NCBI GenBank assembly: GCA_913774665.1
Contig: CAJYHN010000012.1
Coordinates: forward strand, 1-64,000
Direction: 5' to 3'
Length of the DNA: 64,000 nucleotides
Source: an uncultured Microbacterium sp.
GTDB taxonomy: Bacteria; Actinomycetota; Actinomycetes; Actinomycetales; Microbacteriaceae
In this document: positions 16,886 through 25,300 of the stretch, in pieces
Layout: every line of letters starts with the position of its first letter
Position numbering within the stretch: position 1 is the first letter of the stretch
Translations under genes and position numbers: made by a program
The notes under the pieces: model-generated
The model's input: the letters and a program-made list of their open reading frames with translations, nothing else
The model's database searches: none
What the model was told of the DNA's origin: nothing

Positions 16886-18255
16886 GCACATCGATGTTCC
16901 GGTCGCTGTCGATCTTCAACTACCGCGTCTGGTTCATCGGAGCCCTCGTCTCCAACGTCGGCGCCTGGATGCAGTCCACGGCCCAGAACTGGGTCGTCCT
17001 CACCCAGCTGACCGACAACGACGCCGCGGCCATGGGCGTCACGATGGCCCTGCAGTTCGCTCCCCCGCTCCTGCTCGTGAGCGTCACCGGCTGGGTCGCC
17101 GACCGCTTCGACCGCCGCAGGCTCATCATGTGCACGCAGAGCGCTCTGCTGCTGTTGGCCGTGACACTCGGCGTCCTGCTGCTCAGCGGGGCGATGACCC
17201 TGCCGTTGATGTTCGGGTTCGCGCTGGCCCTCGGCGTGGTCACGGCCTTCGACAACCCGGCCCGCCAGGCCTTCGTGTCCGACCTCGTGTCTCAAGAGAA
17301 CGCGTCCAATGCTGTGGCGCTCAACGCCGCGTCCTTCAACATGGCCCGACTGATCGGCCCGGCCGCCGCGGGCGTGATGATCGTCATCGTGGGCACGGGA
17401 TGGGTGTTCCTCGTCAACGCGATCACCTTCGTCGCCATGCTGGCGGCGCTCTTCGTGATGCGGCCGCACGAACTGGTCGCTCGTCACCGCCGCGGCGGGC
17501 CGGCGCGACTGGCCGACGGCTTCCGTTACGTGGCCAGGCGACCCGACCTCGTCGTCATCTTCGTGATGGTGTTCCTGCTCGGCGCCTTCGGCATGAACTT
17601 CCCGATCTTCGCCTCGACGATGGCGCTCGAATTCGGCCGGGGCGCGGATGGCTTCGGGCTCCTGAGCTCCTTCGTCGCCATCGGCTCCCTGACGGGTGCC
17701 CTTCTCGCCGCGCGGCGGGAACGCGCACGGATGCGGGTCGTGATCGTCGGTTCCGGCGGCTTCGCCGTGGCATCCGCCCTTTCGGTCTTCGCCCCCAGTT
17801 ACGGGGCGTACGCGGCCACCCTGGTTCTGACGGGGTTCTGCGTGGTCACGACGCTCACGACGGCGAACGGGTACGTGCAGACGACGACCGATCCCGTCCT
17901 GCGCGGTCGGGTCCTGGCCTTGTACATGGCCATCCTTCTCGGAGGCACACCCGTGGGCGCGCCCATCGTCGGCGCAGTGGCGGCGGAGTTCGGCCCCCGC
18001 GTGGCGATCGCCCTCGCCGCCGTCGTGGCGGTCATCGCGTGCGGTATCGGTGCGACCTGGACGGCGCTCTCGGGTCGGCTGCACCGACACGAGACCAAGC
18101 GATTCCGCCTCACGCTCGACGAGACGCGTCCGATCGTCACGATCGCGCCCGAACCCGAGGACTTCAGCGACGAGATCGCCGGCACCACGCCGATCCCGTT
18201 GCCCCCGGGCGAACGCTCGCCGCGAGCGACGCCGCGCCCGCGTCACGGCGGCTGA
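16882..18255 (+). CDS. MFS transporter, DHA3-like (EntS/multidrug family)
   Basis: 457-residue inner-membrane exporter with about 12 transmembrane helices and a ~70-residue hydrophilic C-terminal tail rich in Glu, Pro and Arg. The N-terminal VWFIGALVSNVGAWMQSTAQNWVV and motif A GWVADRFDRRRLI are typical of the DHA3 (enterobactin exporter/macrolide efflux) group. Translationally coupled to the MarR gene. Probably exports a toxic compound or a siderophore-like metabolite; the substrate is not readable. Confidence 0.9.
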   Translation: MSTSMFRSLSIFNYRVWFIGALVSNVGAWMQSTAQNWVVLTQLTDNDAAAMGVTMALQFAPPLLLVSVTGWVADRFDRRRLIMCTQSALLLLAVTLGVLLLSGAMTLPLMFGFALALGVVTAFDNPARQAFVSDLVSQENASNAVALNAASFNMARLIGPAAAGVMIVIVGTGWVFLVNAITFVAMLAALFVMRPHELVARHRRGGPARLADGFRYVARRPDLVVIFVMVFLLGAFGMNFPIFASTMALEFGRGADGFGLLSSFVAIGSLTGALLAARRERARMRVVIVGSGGFAVASALSVFAPSYGAYAATLVLTGFCVVTTLTTANGYVQTTTDPVLRGRVLALYMAILLGGTPVGAPIVGAVAAEFGPRVAIALAAVVAVIACGIGATWTALSGRLHRHETKRFRLTLDETRPIVTIAPEPEDFSDEIAGTTPIPLPPGERSPRATPRPRHGG

Positions 18256-18339
18256 GGGCGAACACCCGATTCGAGCGCCCTCACCCCACGTTCGCCGGAG
18301 GCGTCTTCGGCGCGCGCGCAACCCCTGGCGGCGACCCAT

Positions 18340-18357
18340 TTAGCTAGATAAGCTAGC
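18340..18357. promoter_or_regulatory. MarR-type operator before the DHA2 exporter gene
   Basis: TAGCT-AGATA-AGCTA (18341-18355) within TTAGCTAGATAAGCTAGC, ending three bases before the ATG at 18361. It shares TTAGC/GCTA half-sites with the operator at 16387-16410. Binding here would block a very short or absent 5' leader. Confidence 0.6.
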
Positions 18358-18360
18358 GAC

Positions 18361-19962
18361 ATGAACACAACACAGGCCGGGCGCCGCTGGGCGGGGCTCG
18401 TCTTCATCAGCATCGCCGTGTCGCTGATCATCGTCGACTCGACGATCGTCAACGTCGCCGTGCCCTCGATCGTCGAGGAGCTCAAGATCTCGTCGACCGA
18501 GGTGCAGTGGGTCCAAGAGGCCTACACCCTCGTCTTCGCGTCGTTCCTCCTCGTCTTCGGCAGCCTTGCCGACAGGTTCGGGCGACGCCGGCTCATGCTG
18601 CTCGGCGTGATCATCTTCGCGGGCGCCTCGATCGCCGCGGCCACGGCCCCCACCGGAGGACTGCTCATCCTGTCGCGTCTGGTGCAGGGAGTGGGCGGTG
18701 CGATGATCCTGCCGACGACCCTGTCGATCATCAACGCCACCTTCCGCGGCCGCGAGCGCGGCATCGCCTTCGCCGTCTGGGGCTCGACGATCGGCGGCAT
18801 GGCGGCCGTCGGTCCCCTGCTCGGCGGCTGGCTGACCACGGCATTCTCGTGGCGGTGGGCCTTCGGGATCAACATCCCGCTCGGCGTCATCATCGTGATC
18901 GGCGTCGCCCTCACGGTCGCCGAATCGCGCAGCGATCGGGCCGAGCGCATCGACGGAATCGGAGCCCTGCTCTCGGTGCTCACCATGGCCCCGCTCGTGT
19001 TCGGACTCATCGAGGGGCGCACCTACGGATGGTGGACGGTCGCGACCGCCCCCTCGATCGGCGACTGGACCTGGCCGCTCTCGATCTCTCCCGTACCGAT
19101 CGCCTTCGCGGTGGCCGCGGTCGCCCTGGTCGCGTTCATCGCGTGGGGCCTCCGCCGCCAGCGCCACGGTCGCTCGACGCTCCTGGCCTTCGACCTGTTC
19201 CGGATCACCTCGTTCCGTAACGGCAACATCGCGGCGGCGGTCGTGTCCCTGGGCGAGTTCGGCATCATCCTCGCCCTCCCCCTCTGGCTGCAGTTCGTCG
19301 TCGGCTTCGACGCCCTGCAGACGGGCCTGCTGCTGCTCGCGTTGGCTATTGGGTCGTTCGTGGCCAGCGGGGTCGCGGGCGCCCTGAGCGGCAAGGTCGC
19401 TCCGGTCTGGATCGTGCGCGGCGGTCTTCTCGCCGAGATCATCGGCGTCGCGGGCGTCGCCTTCACCATCGGGCCCGATGCCGTCTGGGGCCCGCTCATC
19501 CCCTTCCTCTTCGTGTACGGCCTCGGCGTGGGCCTGGCGACAGCGCAGCTGACGGGCGTGGTCCTGGCGGACGTGCCTCCGTCCGCGAGCGGTCAGGCCT
19601 CCGGCACCCAGTCGACGTCGCGACAGCTCGGAGCGGCCCTCGGCGTCGCGATCCTCGGCACCGTGCTGTTCTCGACCACGGCGGGGGTGTTGGCATCCAC
19701 TCTCGACGAGCGCGGGATCCCTGCCGCGGAACGCGACCAGGTGGTGTCGCAGGTCGTCGACAGCGCCGGCGCGGCGATCGCGGGTCTCGATGCGTCTCCC
19801 GCCACCCGAGATCTCGCGATCAACGCCCGCGCGGCATTCAGCGACGGCACGAAGGCCGCGGCCTTCACCGCGGCCGCCTTCCTCACCCTGGGGCTCGCCT
19901 CGACGCTGACGCTCGGGGCAGCCGCGCGCCGTCGCGAAGACAGCGAGACGCGGAGCATCTAG
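18361..19962 (+). CDS. MFS transporter, DHA2 family (EmrB/QacA-like, 14 TM)
   Basis: 533-residue drug:proton antiporter. Motif D1-like IIVDSTIVNVAVPSI, motif A GSLADRFGRRRLMLLG, and motif C GPLLGGWLT place it in the DHA2 group with 14 helices. There is no ribosome site; the ATG directly follows a GCTAGC palindrome, consistent with a leaderless or near-leaderless message controlled by the MarR protein at 16424. It follows a different exporter by 105 bp, so it has its own promoter. A 7-bp hairpin comes right after the stop. Confidence 0.9.
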   Translation: MNTTQAGRRWAGLVFISIAVSLIIVDSTIVNVAVPSIVEELKISSTEVQWVQEAYTLVFASFLLVFGSLADRFGRRRLMLLGVIIFAGASIAAATAPTGGLLILSRLVQGVGGAMILPTTLSIINATFRGRERGIAFAVWGSTIGGMAAVGPLLGGWLTTAFSWRWAFGINIPLGVIIVIGVALTVAESRSDRAERIDGIGALLSVLTMAPLVFGLIEGRTYGWWTVATAPSIGDWTWPLSISPVPIAFAVAAVALVAFIAWGLRRQRHGRSTLLAFDLFRITSFRNGNIAAAVVSLGEFGIILALPLWLQFVVGFDALQTGLLLLALAIGSFVASGVAGALSGKVAPVWIVRGGLLAEIIGVAGVAFTIGPDAVWGPLIPFLFVYGLGVGLATAQLTGVVLADVPPSASGQASGTQSTSRQLGAALGVAILGTVLFSTTAGVLASTLDERGIPAAERDQVVSQVVDSAGAAIAGLDASPATRDLAINARAAFSDGTKAAAFTAAAFLTLGLASTLTLGAAARRREDSETRSI

Positions 19963-19980
19963 TCCATTCGGCTGAATGGA
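19963..19980 (+). terminator. Short stem-loop after the DHA2 exporter gene
   Basis: TCCATTC-GGCT-GAATGGA: a perfect 7-pair stem with a tetraloop starting at the base after the stop codon. No U-tract; a weak terminator at best. Confidence 0.4.
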
Positions 19981-20093
19981 TGCCATATCCCCGAGGGGCC
20001 TGTCAAGCCGAAAGCCGCAGGGCGAAACGACTCGACCGCTGCCCTATTGTGCGGGTGTCTGATTCGCTTACTGATCTCGTGGGGAGATTCAAC

Positions 20094-20684
20094 ATGTCGA
20101 AATTCACACGCCATTCCTCTCGCATCGCCACCGTCATCGCCGTACCCATGGCCTTCATGGCGGCGGGCGTTCTGGTGTCGACGAGTTCGTACGCCGCCTT
20201 CTCCGACACCTCCTCGAACCAGCAGAACAGCTGGCGGGCGGGAACCGTCCAGCTCGACGACGACGATGCCGGCCGCGCCCTGTTCACCGCGGGCAACGCC
20301 AGGCCCGGCGACGGCGGGACGAACTGCATCGCCGTCACCTCGACCGGAAGCCTCGCGTCGCAGGTGCGCCTGTACGCCGACGACGTGTCGGGCACCGCGG
20401 GCCTGGCCGAACACCTGGTCCTCCGCATCGAGCAGGGGACCGGCGGAGGCTACGGCACCTGCGAGGGCTTCACCCCGCAGAGCACAGTGTTCGACGGCCG
20501 CCTCTCGGGCTTCACCGGCGCCCACTCCTCGTACGGTTCGGGCGCCCCCACCTGGAGTCCGACCGGCGGCGCGAGCGAGACGCGGACGTTCCGCATCACG
20601 TGGAAGCTGGCCGACGAAGCCCCGAACGCGGTCCAGGGCGGAACCGCAACGACCTCGTTCGTCTGGGAAGCACAGAACAGCTGA
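20094..20684 (+). CDS. SipW-dependent-type secreted protein (TasA/camelysin-like)
   Basis: 196-residue exported protein; GGGGAG before the ATG fixes the start. Residues ~10-36 form an unusually placed hydrophobic signal segment ending in SYAAFSDTSS, the A-x-F-S-D pattern of SipW-type cleavage sites, followed by NSWRAGTVQLDDDDAG. The remainder is a Gly/Ser/Thr-rich beta domain with two Cys (in TNCIAV and GTCEGF) that could form a disulfide. The next gene, five bases on, encodes a SipW-like signal peptidase, which strongly suggests it processes this protein. In Bacillus such proteins form biofilm fibres; a surface or fibre role here is inference. Confidence 0.75.
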   Translation: MSKFTRHSSRIATVIAVPMAFMAAGVLVSTSSYAAFSDTSSNQQNSWRAGTVQLDDDDAGRALFTAGNARPGDGGTNCIAVTSTGSLASQVRLYADDVSGTAGLAEHLVLRIEQGTGGGYGTCEGFTPQSTVFDGRLSGFTGAHSSYGSGAPTWSPTGGASETRTFRITWKLADEAPNAVQGGTATTSFVWEAQNS

Positions 20685-20688
20685 GTCC

Positions 20689-21684
20689 GTGCGTTCCCGT
20701 CGCATCATCCTCGTCGCGGGGGTGGCGACGGCGCGAGCGATCGTGACGCTGGTCCTGTCGCTGGCGTTCTGGGCAGCGGCCCCGACCGCCCTGGGGTGGA
20801 TGCCCACCACCGTGATGACGGCGTCGATGTCGCCGGCCATCGAGGCGGGCGACATCGTGGTGTCGCGACCCGTTCCGCGGGAGGCCCTCCTCCCCGGGCG
20901 GGTCGTGCTCGCGACAGATCCCGACCGGGTCGACCGCCTGCGCCTGCACCGCGTCGCCGGGATCGGCGCCGAGGGCGCACTCGTCACGAAGGGCGACGCC
21001 AACCCCGCCGCCGACTCCACCCCGCTGGACCCCGATGCCGTCCTCGGCGTCGGGGTGCTGCGGGTGCCCGCGATCGGGCTGCCCCTCGTCTGGATGCGCA
21101 CCGGCCAGGTCGTCCCCCTCGCGGTCGTCGTGGCGGTGTTCGCCCTCTGCCTGGCGGTCGCCCTCCGCCGCGGGGTCGACGATGGACCCGATGAGCCGTC
21201 GCCACGCCCGGACGGCAGTCCGCCGACCCGCCGGGCTTCGCGCGCGCGACCGGCGAGGGCGCGTCTGTCGACCCGCGGCCTCGGTTTCGCGGTCGCCCTC
21301 GCGACGGTGGCGGTGGCCATGAGCACCCCGGCCTCGGCCTCGTTCAGCCAGGAGTCCGTGGCATCCGCGACCGTCACCGCGGGCCGGGTCACCGGGCCGT
21401 GGGCGCTCGGGTGCTACAACGACGGCGGAGCGGTCGTCACCTGGGCGTACGAGGGATGGGAGCCCCGCAGCTTCGACCTGCTCGTCGGCGAACGCGTCGT
21501 GATCGCCGACATCCCACCGTGGTACCGAGCCGCGCGCGTGCCCGACGACGGGTCGTACTCGCTGTTCCGCACCGAGCGGGTGACCGTGCGCACGAACGTG
21601 GGCGAACAGTGTTCGGCCGAGTCAGCCGAGGGCGTGCCCGTGGGCGGCGTCCTCTTCGGGTTCGGACGGCCGTTCTGCCGGTGA
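20689..21684 (+). CDS. SipW-like signal peptidase I fused to a substrate-like exported domain
   Basis: 331 residues, GTG start four bases after the previous stop. Residues 1-160 are an S26B (ER/SipW-type) signal peptidase: TASMSPAIEAGD with catalytic Ser46, LRLHRVAG with His87 in place of the bacterial Lys, TKGDANPAAD, and a second membrane helix at ~143-160. A basic, Pro/Arg-rich linker (~162-197) leads to a second hydrophobic segment (198-214) ending ASASFSQESVASATVTAGRV, which parallels the cleavage region of the neighbouring protein, then a ~100-residue domain with Cys242, Cys308 and Cys330. So the enzyme seems to carry its own SipW-type substrate at its C-terminus. Such a fusion is unusual. 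Confidence 0.8.
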   Translation: MRSRRIILVAGVATARAIVTLVLSLAFWAAAPTALGWMPTTVMTASMSPAIEAGDIVVSRPVPREALLPGRVVLATDPDRVDRLRLHRVAGIGAEGALVTKGDANPAADSTPLDPDAVLGVGVLRVPAIGLPLVWMRTGQVVPLAVVVAVFALCLAVALRRGVDDGPDEPSPRPDGSPPTRRASRARPARARLSTRGLGFAVALATVAVAMSTPASASFSQESVASATVTAGRVTGPWALGCYNDGGAVVTWAYEGWEPRSFDLLVGERVVIADIPPWYRAARVPDDGSYSLFRTERVTVRTNVGEQCSAESAEGVPVGGVLFGFGRPFCR

Positions 21685-21692
21685 CCGTCGAG

Positions 21693-21727
21693 GTCACACC
21701 CGCGCGTCGACCCCCGCGGCATCCGCC
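21693..21727. repeat. 35-bp direct repeat, copy of the oxidase gene 3' end
   Basis: Identical to 21772-21806, where it forms the last ~11 codons and stop of the leftward FMN oxidase gene. The 44 bp between the copies is unrelated. This outer copy lies in the intergenic gap and is likely a duplication remnant. Confidence 0.85.
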
Positions 21728-21772
21728 CCTTCGACTGAGGGTGCGCGAATCACCGGAGGTTCTCAGCGCGCG

Positions 21773-23032
21773 TCACACCCGCGCGTCGACCCCCGCGGCA
21801 TCCGCCACCGGCACGAGCCGCGTCAACTGCGTCACGTGACGGGGCTCGAGCTCGTCGAGCGACGAGACGCCGAGCAGGGTCATCGTGCGCTCGATCTCGC
21901 TGCGCAGGATCGCGATCGTACGGTCGACGCCCTGGCGCCCGCCGGCCATGAGCCCGTAGAGATAGGCCCGGCCGATCAGCGTGAACTTCGCGCCGAGGGC
22001 GATGGATGCCACGATGTCCGCGCCGTTCATGATGCCGGTGTCGACCATGACGGTGGCGTCCTTGCCGACCTCGCGCACGACCTTCGGCAGCAGGTGGAAG
22101 GGGATGGGAGCCCGGTCGAGCTGGCGGCCGCCGTGGTTCGAGAGCACGATGCCGTCGACTCCGCGGTCGATGAGGCGGGCGGCATCCTGGACGTTCTGCA
22201 CGCCCTTGACGACGATCTTGCCGGGCCACATGCCCCGGATGACGTCGAGGTCGTCGTAGCTGATCGTGGGGTCCATCGCGGCGTTGAGCAGTTCGCCGAC
22301 CGTGCCGCCGGTGGTGCTGAGCGAGGCGAACTCGAGCTTGGGCGTGGTGAGGAAGTCGATCCACCACCACGGGCGCGGGATCGCGTTGACGATCGTGCCG
22401 ACGGTCAACTGCGGCGGGATCGAGAACCCGTTGCGCTTGTCGCGCAGACGGGCGCCGGCGATGGGGGTGTCGACGGTGAACTGCAGGGCGTCAAAACCCG
22501 CCTTCGCCGCACGCTCGACGAGACCGTACGAGATGGAGCGGTCCTTCATGACGTACAGCTGGAACCAGTTGCGCCCGACCGGGTTCGCCGCCTTCACGCC
22601 CTCGATCGAGGTGGTGCCGAGCGTCGAGAGGGTGAACGGGATGCCGGCGGCGGCGGCCGCCGAGGCGCCCGCGGTCTCTCCCTCGGTCTGCATGAGACGC
22701 GTGAAGCCCGTGGGCGCGATGCCGAAGGGAAGGGCCGAGGGGCCGCCGAGGATCTCGCGAGAGGTGTCGACGTCGGCGGCGGGACGCAGGATGTCGGGGT
22801 GGAACTCCACGTCCTCGAACGCGCGACGGGCACGGTCGAGCGAGAGCTCGCCCTCGGCGGCGCCGTCGGTGTAGTCGAAGGCCGCCTTGGGGGTGCGGCG
22901 CTTCGCGATCGTGCGCAGGTCGGCGATCGTCAGCGCGGCGTCGAGGCGGCGCGTGCGCGCGTCGAACTCGGGCTTCTTGAACTGCATGAGCTCGAGGAGC
23001 TCGCCGACCTTCGGCAACTGACGCTGAACCAT
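21773..23032 (-). CDS. FMN-dependent alpha-hydroxy acid oxidase/dehydrogenase (LldD-like)
   Basis: 419 residues from the ATG giving MVQRQLPK; two ATGs upstream (23050, 23065) lie in or beside the operator and are less likely. Oxidizes L-lactate or a related 2-hydroxyacid with FMN. Landmarks: [65 protein letters not shown] (FMN Lys), and [13 protein letters not shown] with the catalytic His and Arg, then [13 protein letters not shown]. All catalytic residues are present. A perfect 17-bp palindrome of the GntR/FadR type covers the start region, which fits LldR-like control by lactate; no such regulator gene is adjacent. Confidence 0.88.
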   Translation of the reverse strand: MVQRQLPKVGELLELMQFKKPEFDARTRRLDAALTIADLRTIAKRRTPKAAFDYTDGAAEGELSLDRARRAFEDVEFHPDILRPAADVDTSREILGGPSALPFGIAPTGFTRLMQTEGETAGASAAAAAGIPFTLSTLGTTSIEGVKAANPVGRNWFQLYVMKDRSISYGLVERAAKAGFDALQFTVDTPIAGARLRDKRNGFSIPPQLTVGTIVNAIPRPWWWIDFLTTPKLEFASLSTTGGTVGELLNAAMDPTISYDDLDVIRGMWPGKIVVKGVQNVQDAARLIDRGVDGIVLSNHGGRQLDRAPIPFHLLPKVVREVGKDATVMVDTGIMNGADIVASIALGAKFTLIGRAYLYGLMAGGRQGVDRTIAILRSEIERTMTLLGVSSLDELEPRHVTQLTRLVPVADAAGVDARV

Positions 23033-23048
23033 GGGGGATCTCACTTTC

Positions 23049-23065
23049 ATGTGGTCTGACCACAT
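23049..23065. promoter_or_regulatory. GntR/LldR-type operator at the FMN oxidase gene
   Basis: ATGTGGTCTGACCACAT: perfect arms of 8 bp around one central base, containing TGGTC/GACCA half-sites typical of FadR-subfamily GntR regulators such as LldR and PdhR. It lies 17 bp before the chosen start codon. Confidence 0.65.
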
Positions 23066-23095
23066 CGTACGCCCGTGAGTCCCCCGTGACCAGGG

Positions 23096-24565
23096 TCAGT
23101 GCGCCGGGGCACTCTCCCCGCCCTCGACTCGCTTCGGCGTCCGCACGAACGCCGCGAGCACGATCACCGCGAGCGACAGGCACGCCGCCACGAAGAAAGC
23201 GGTGTGGATGCCGGAGGCCGTGGCATCCACGATCCCGCTGCCCTCGAATGCCGCGGAGGCCGCCCCGACGGTCATGAGCGTGACGAACAGCGCCGTGCCC
23301 GCGGCGCCGGCGAGCTGCTGGACCGTCGACACGATCGCGGATCCGTGCGGGTACAGCACGGGCGGCAGCGAGCCGAGCGCCGAGGTCATGAGCGGGGTGA
23401 ACATGAACGCCAGGCCCAGGCTCAGGACGCAGTGTACGGCGATCACGAAACCGATGGGCGTCGACGCCGAGAGGGTCGCGAAGCCCCACAGCGCCGCGGC
23501 CGCCACGACGGCGCCCGGCAGCACGAGGGGGCGTGCGCCGAAGCGATCGAAGAGGGTGCCGACGAGCGGAGCCATGAGCCCCATGAGCAGTCCGCCGGGC
23601 AGCAGCATGAGGCCGGTGGGGAGGGTGCCGAGCCCCAGGACGTTCTGCAGGTACAGCGGCAGCAGGATCAGCACGCCGAACAGCGTCGTCATCGCCACGA
23701 CCACCAGGACGACGGCGACGGTGAAGGTCGAGTGCCGGAACACCGCGAGGTTCAGCAGCACGCGATCGGTCGCACCGAGACGCAGCTGGCGCACGACGAA
23801 CGCGGCGAGCGCGACCGCGCCGACGACGAGGGGGATCCAGATGGGCACCAGGGCGTGGCCACCGGCGGCCTCTCCGATGCTGGACAGACCGAAGATCAGT
23901 CCGCCGAACGCGAGGGCCGAGAGCACCACCGAGACCACGTCGAGGCTGATCCGGCGGTTCTCGGTGAGGTTCTGCACCCATCGCGCGCCGAGGGCGATCG
24001 CGACGAGGGCGATCGGGACCATCACGATGAACATCGCGCGCCACGGGAACACCGACAGGATGAGCCCCGACACCGTCGGCCCGACGGCGGGAGCGACCGA
24101 GATCACGATCGAGAGGAGGCCCATCATGCGCCCCCGCCGGTGCACGGGCACGACGTTGAGCACGGTGGTGAACAGCAGCGGGATCATGATCGCGGTTCCC
24201 GAGGCCTGCACGATGCGCCCGACCAGCAGCACGCCGAACCCGGGGGCGACGGCGGCGATCACGGTTCCGAGGGTGAAGAGCCCCATCGCGGCGAAGAACA
24301 GCGCGCGCAGGGGGAAGCGTTGGATGAGGAACCCGGTGGTCGGGATGACGACCGCCATCGTCAGCAGGAACGCGGTGGTCAACCACTGCGCCGTGGCCGC
24401 GGCGATGTCGAGTTCGCGCATGAGCTCGGGCAGGGCGACGCCCATGATCGTCTCGTTCAGGATGACGACGAACGCGGCGACGACGAGGAGGGCGATCACC
24501 GCGCCGGGGCGCGTCGTCGACTTCGCGACGGAGGGAGCGGTGGGGACGGTTCCGGTGGAGACCAT
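23096..24565 (-). CDS. MFS transporter, DHA2 family (EmrB/QacA-like)
   Basis: 489 residues from the ATG (a TTG three codons earlier is possible). About 14 hydrophobic helices; ILNETIMGVALPELMREL is the EmrB-type first helix, FLIQRFPLRALFF replaces motif A, and GPTVSGLILSVFPWRAMF is motif C. Proton-driven efflux of drugs or toxic metabolites. It is divergent from a TetR gene with a 21-bp palindrome between them, the classical repressor/exporter arrangement. Substrate unknown. Confidence 0.9.
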   Translation of the reverse strand: MVSTGTVPTAPSVAKSTTRPGAVIALLVVAAFVVILNETIMGVALPELMRELDIAAATAQWLTTAFLLTMAVVIPTTGFLIQRFPLRALFFAAMGLFTLGTVIAAVAPGFGVLLVGRIVQASGTAIMIPLLFTTVLNVVPVHRRGRMMGLLSIVISVAPAVGPTVSGLILSVFPWRAMFIVMVPIALVAIALGARWVQNLTENRRISLDVVSVVLSALAFGGLIFGLSSIGEAAGGHALVPIWIPLVVGAVALAAFVVRQLRLGATDRVLLNLAVFRHSTFTVAVVLVVVAMTTLFGVLILLPLYLQNVLGLGTLPTGLMLLPGGLLMGLMAPLVGTLFDRFGARPLVLPGAVVAAAALWGFATLSASTPIGFVIAVHCVLSLGLAFMFTPLMTSALGSLPPVLYPHGSAIVSTVQQLAGAAGTALFVTLMTVGAASAAFEGSGIVDATASGIHTAFFVAACLSLAVIVLAAFVRTPKRVEGGESAPAH

Positions 24566-24592
24566 GACGACCAATCTGAGCAGTTGAGGTCA

Positions 24593-24613
24593 AGTTGGCA
24601 GTTACTGCCAACT
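24593..24613. promoter_or_regulatory. TetR operator between divergent TetR and MFS genes
   Basis: AGTTGGCAG (24593-24601), TTA, CTGCCAACT (24605-24613): perfect 9-bp arms. It lies 28 bp from the MFS ATG and 24 bp from the TetR ATG, so one site can repress both. A -10-like TACTCT ends seven bases before the TetR ATG, suggesting a leaderless message on that side. Confidence 0.75.
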
Positions 24614-24636
24614 CAGCATCCGCTACTCTAGCGGAT

Positions 24637-25248
24637 ATGACGACCCCGGATGTGCCCGTCGAGGGCCTCCGCGACCGCCGCCGCCGAGAGACGTCGATCG
24701 AGATCTGCGCGGCCGCCCTCGACCTCTTCGAGCAGAAGGGCGTGCACGGCACGACCGTCGACGAGATCGCGGCGCGCGCCGGCGTCTCGCCCCGCACCTT
24801 CTTCCGCCTCGCGGGCTCGAAGGAAGACGCCGTCTTCATCGACGACGGCCGCTTCGCCGATGCCCTCTCGGGGATCGGCGAAGACGGCGACGACATCCGC
24901 GCCCTTCTCGCCGCGCTGCGCGAGGTGTTCGCGCGCGAACTGAGGCTCCTCGACGCCGACGTCCGCGCGCGCGAGCGCTACCTGCGCGTGCGCAGGCTCA
25001 TCGCGCACGAGCCCGCGCTGCTCGGCGCGGCGGTGCGGCGCGAGGTGACCTCGTCCGACCGGTTCGTGCCGGAGATCGCCGACCGGATCGGCCTGTCCGC
25101 GCTCGACGTGCGCACCGCGCTCGGGATCGCCGGCCTCGAGATGCGCACCACCCTCGACGAGTGGGCCCGCCGCTACGACGCGGGCGAAGAGGGCCCCCTC
25201 GAGCCGCTGCACCGCGAAGTGCAGTCCCGCGTCGCCGGCGCGGTCTGA
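24637..25248 (+). CDS. TetR family transcriptional regulator
   Basis: 203-residue repressor. The N-terminal helix-turn-helix (residues ~15-60) reads TTVDEIAARAGVSPRTFFRLAGSKEDAV, and the helical ligand/dimer domain fills the rest. No ribosome site precedes the ATG; a TACTCT hexamer seven bases upstream fits a leaderless transcript. Divergent from the DHA2 exporter at 23096-24565 and most likely its specific repressor through the palindrome at 24593-24613. Confidence 0.9.
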   Translation: MTTPDVPVEGLRDRRRRETSIEICAAALDLFEQKGVHGTTVDEIAARAGVSPRTFFRLAGSKEDAVFIDDGRFADALSGIGEDGDDIRALLAALREVFARELRLLDADVRARERYLRVRRLIAHEPALLGAAVRREVTSSDRFVPEIADRIGLSALDVRTALGIAGLEMRTTLDEWARRYDAGEEGPLEPLHREVQSRVAGAV

Positions 25249-25300
25249 CCACCTGCCCGTCGCGGCCCCGTGCGCCGCGCCGACCGGGTCGCCACGGCGC

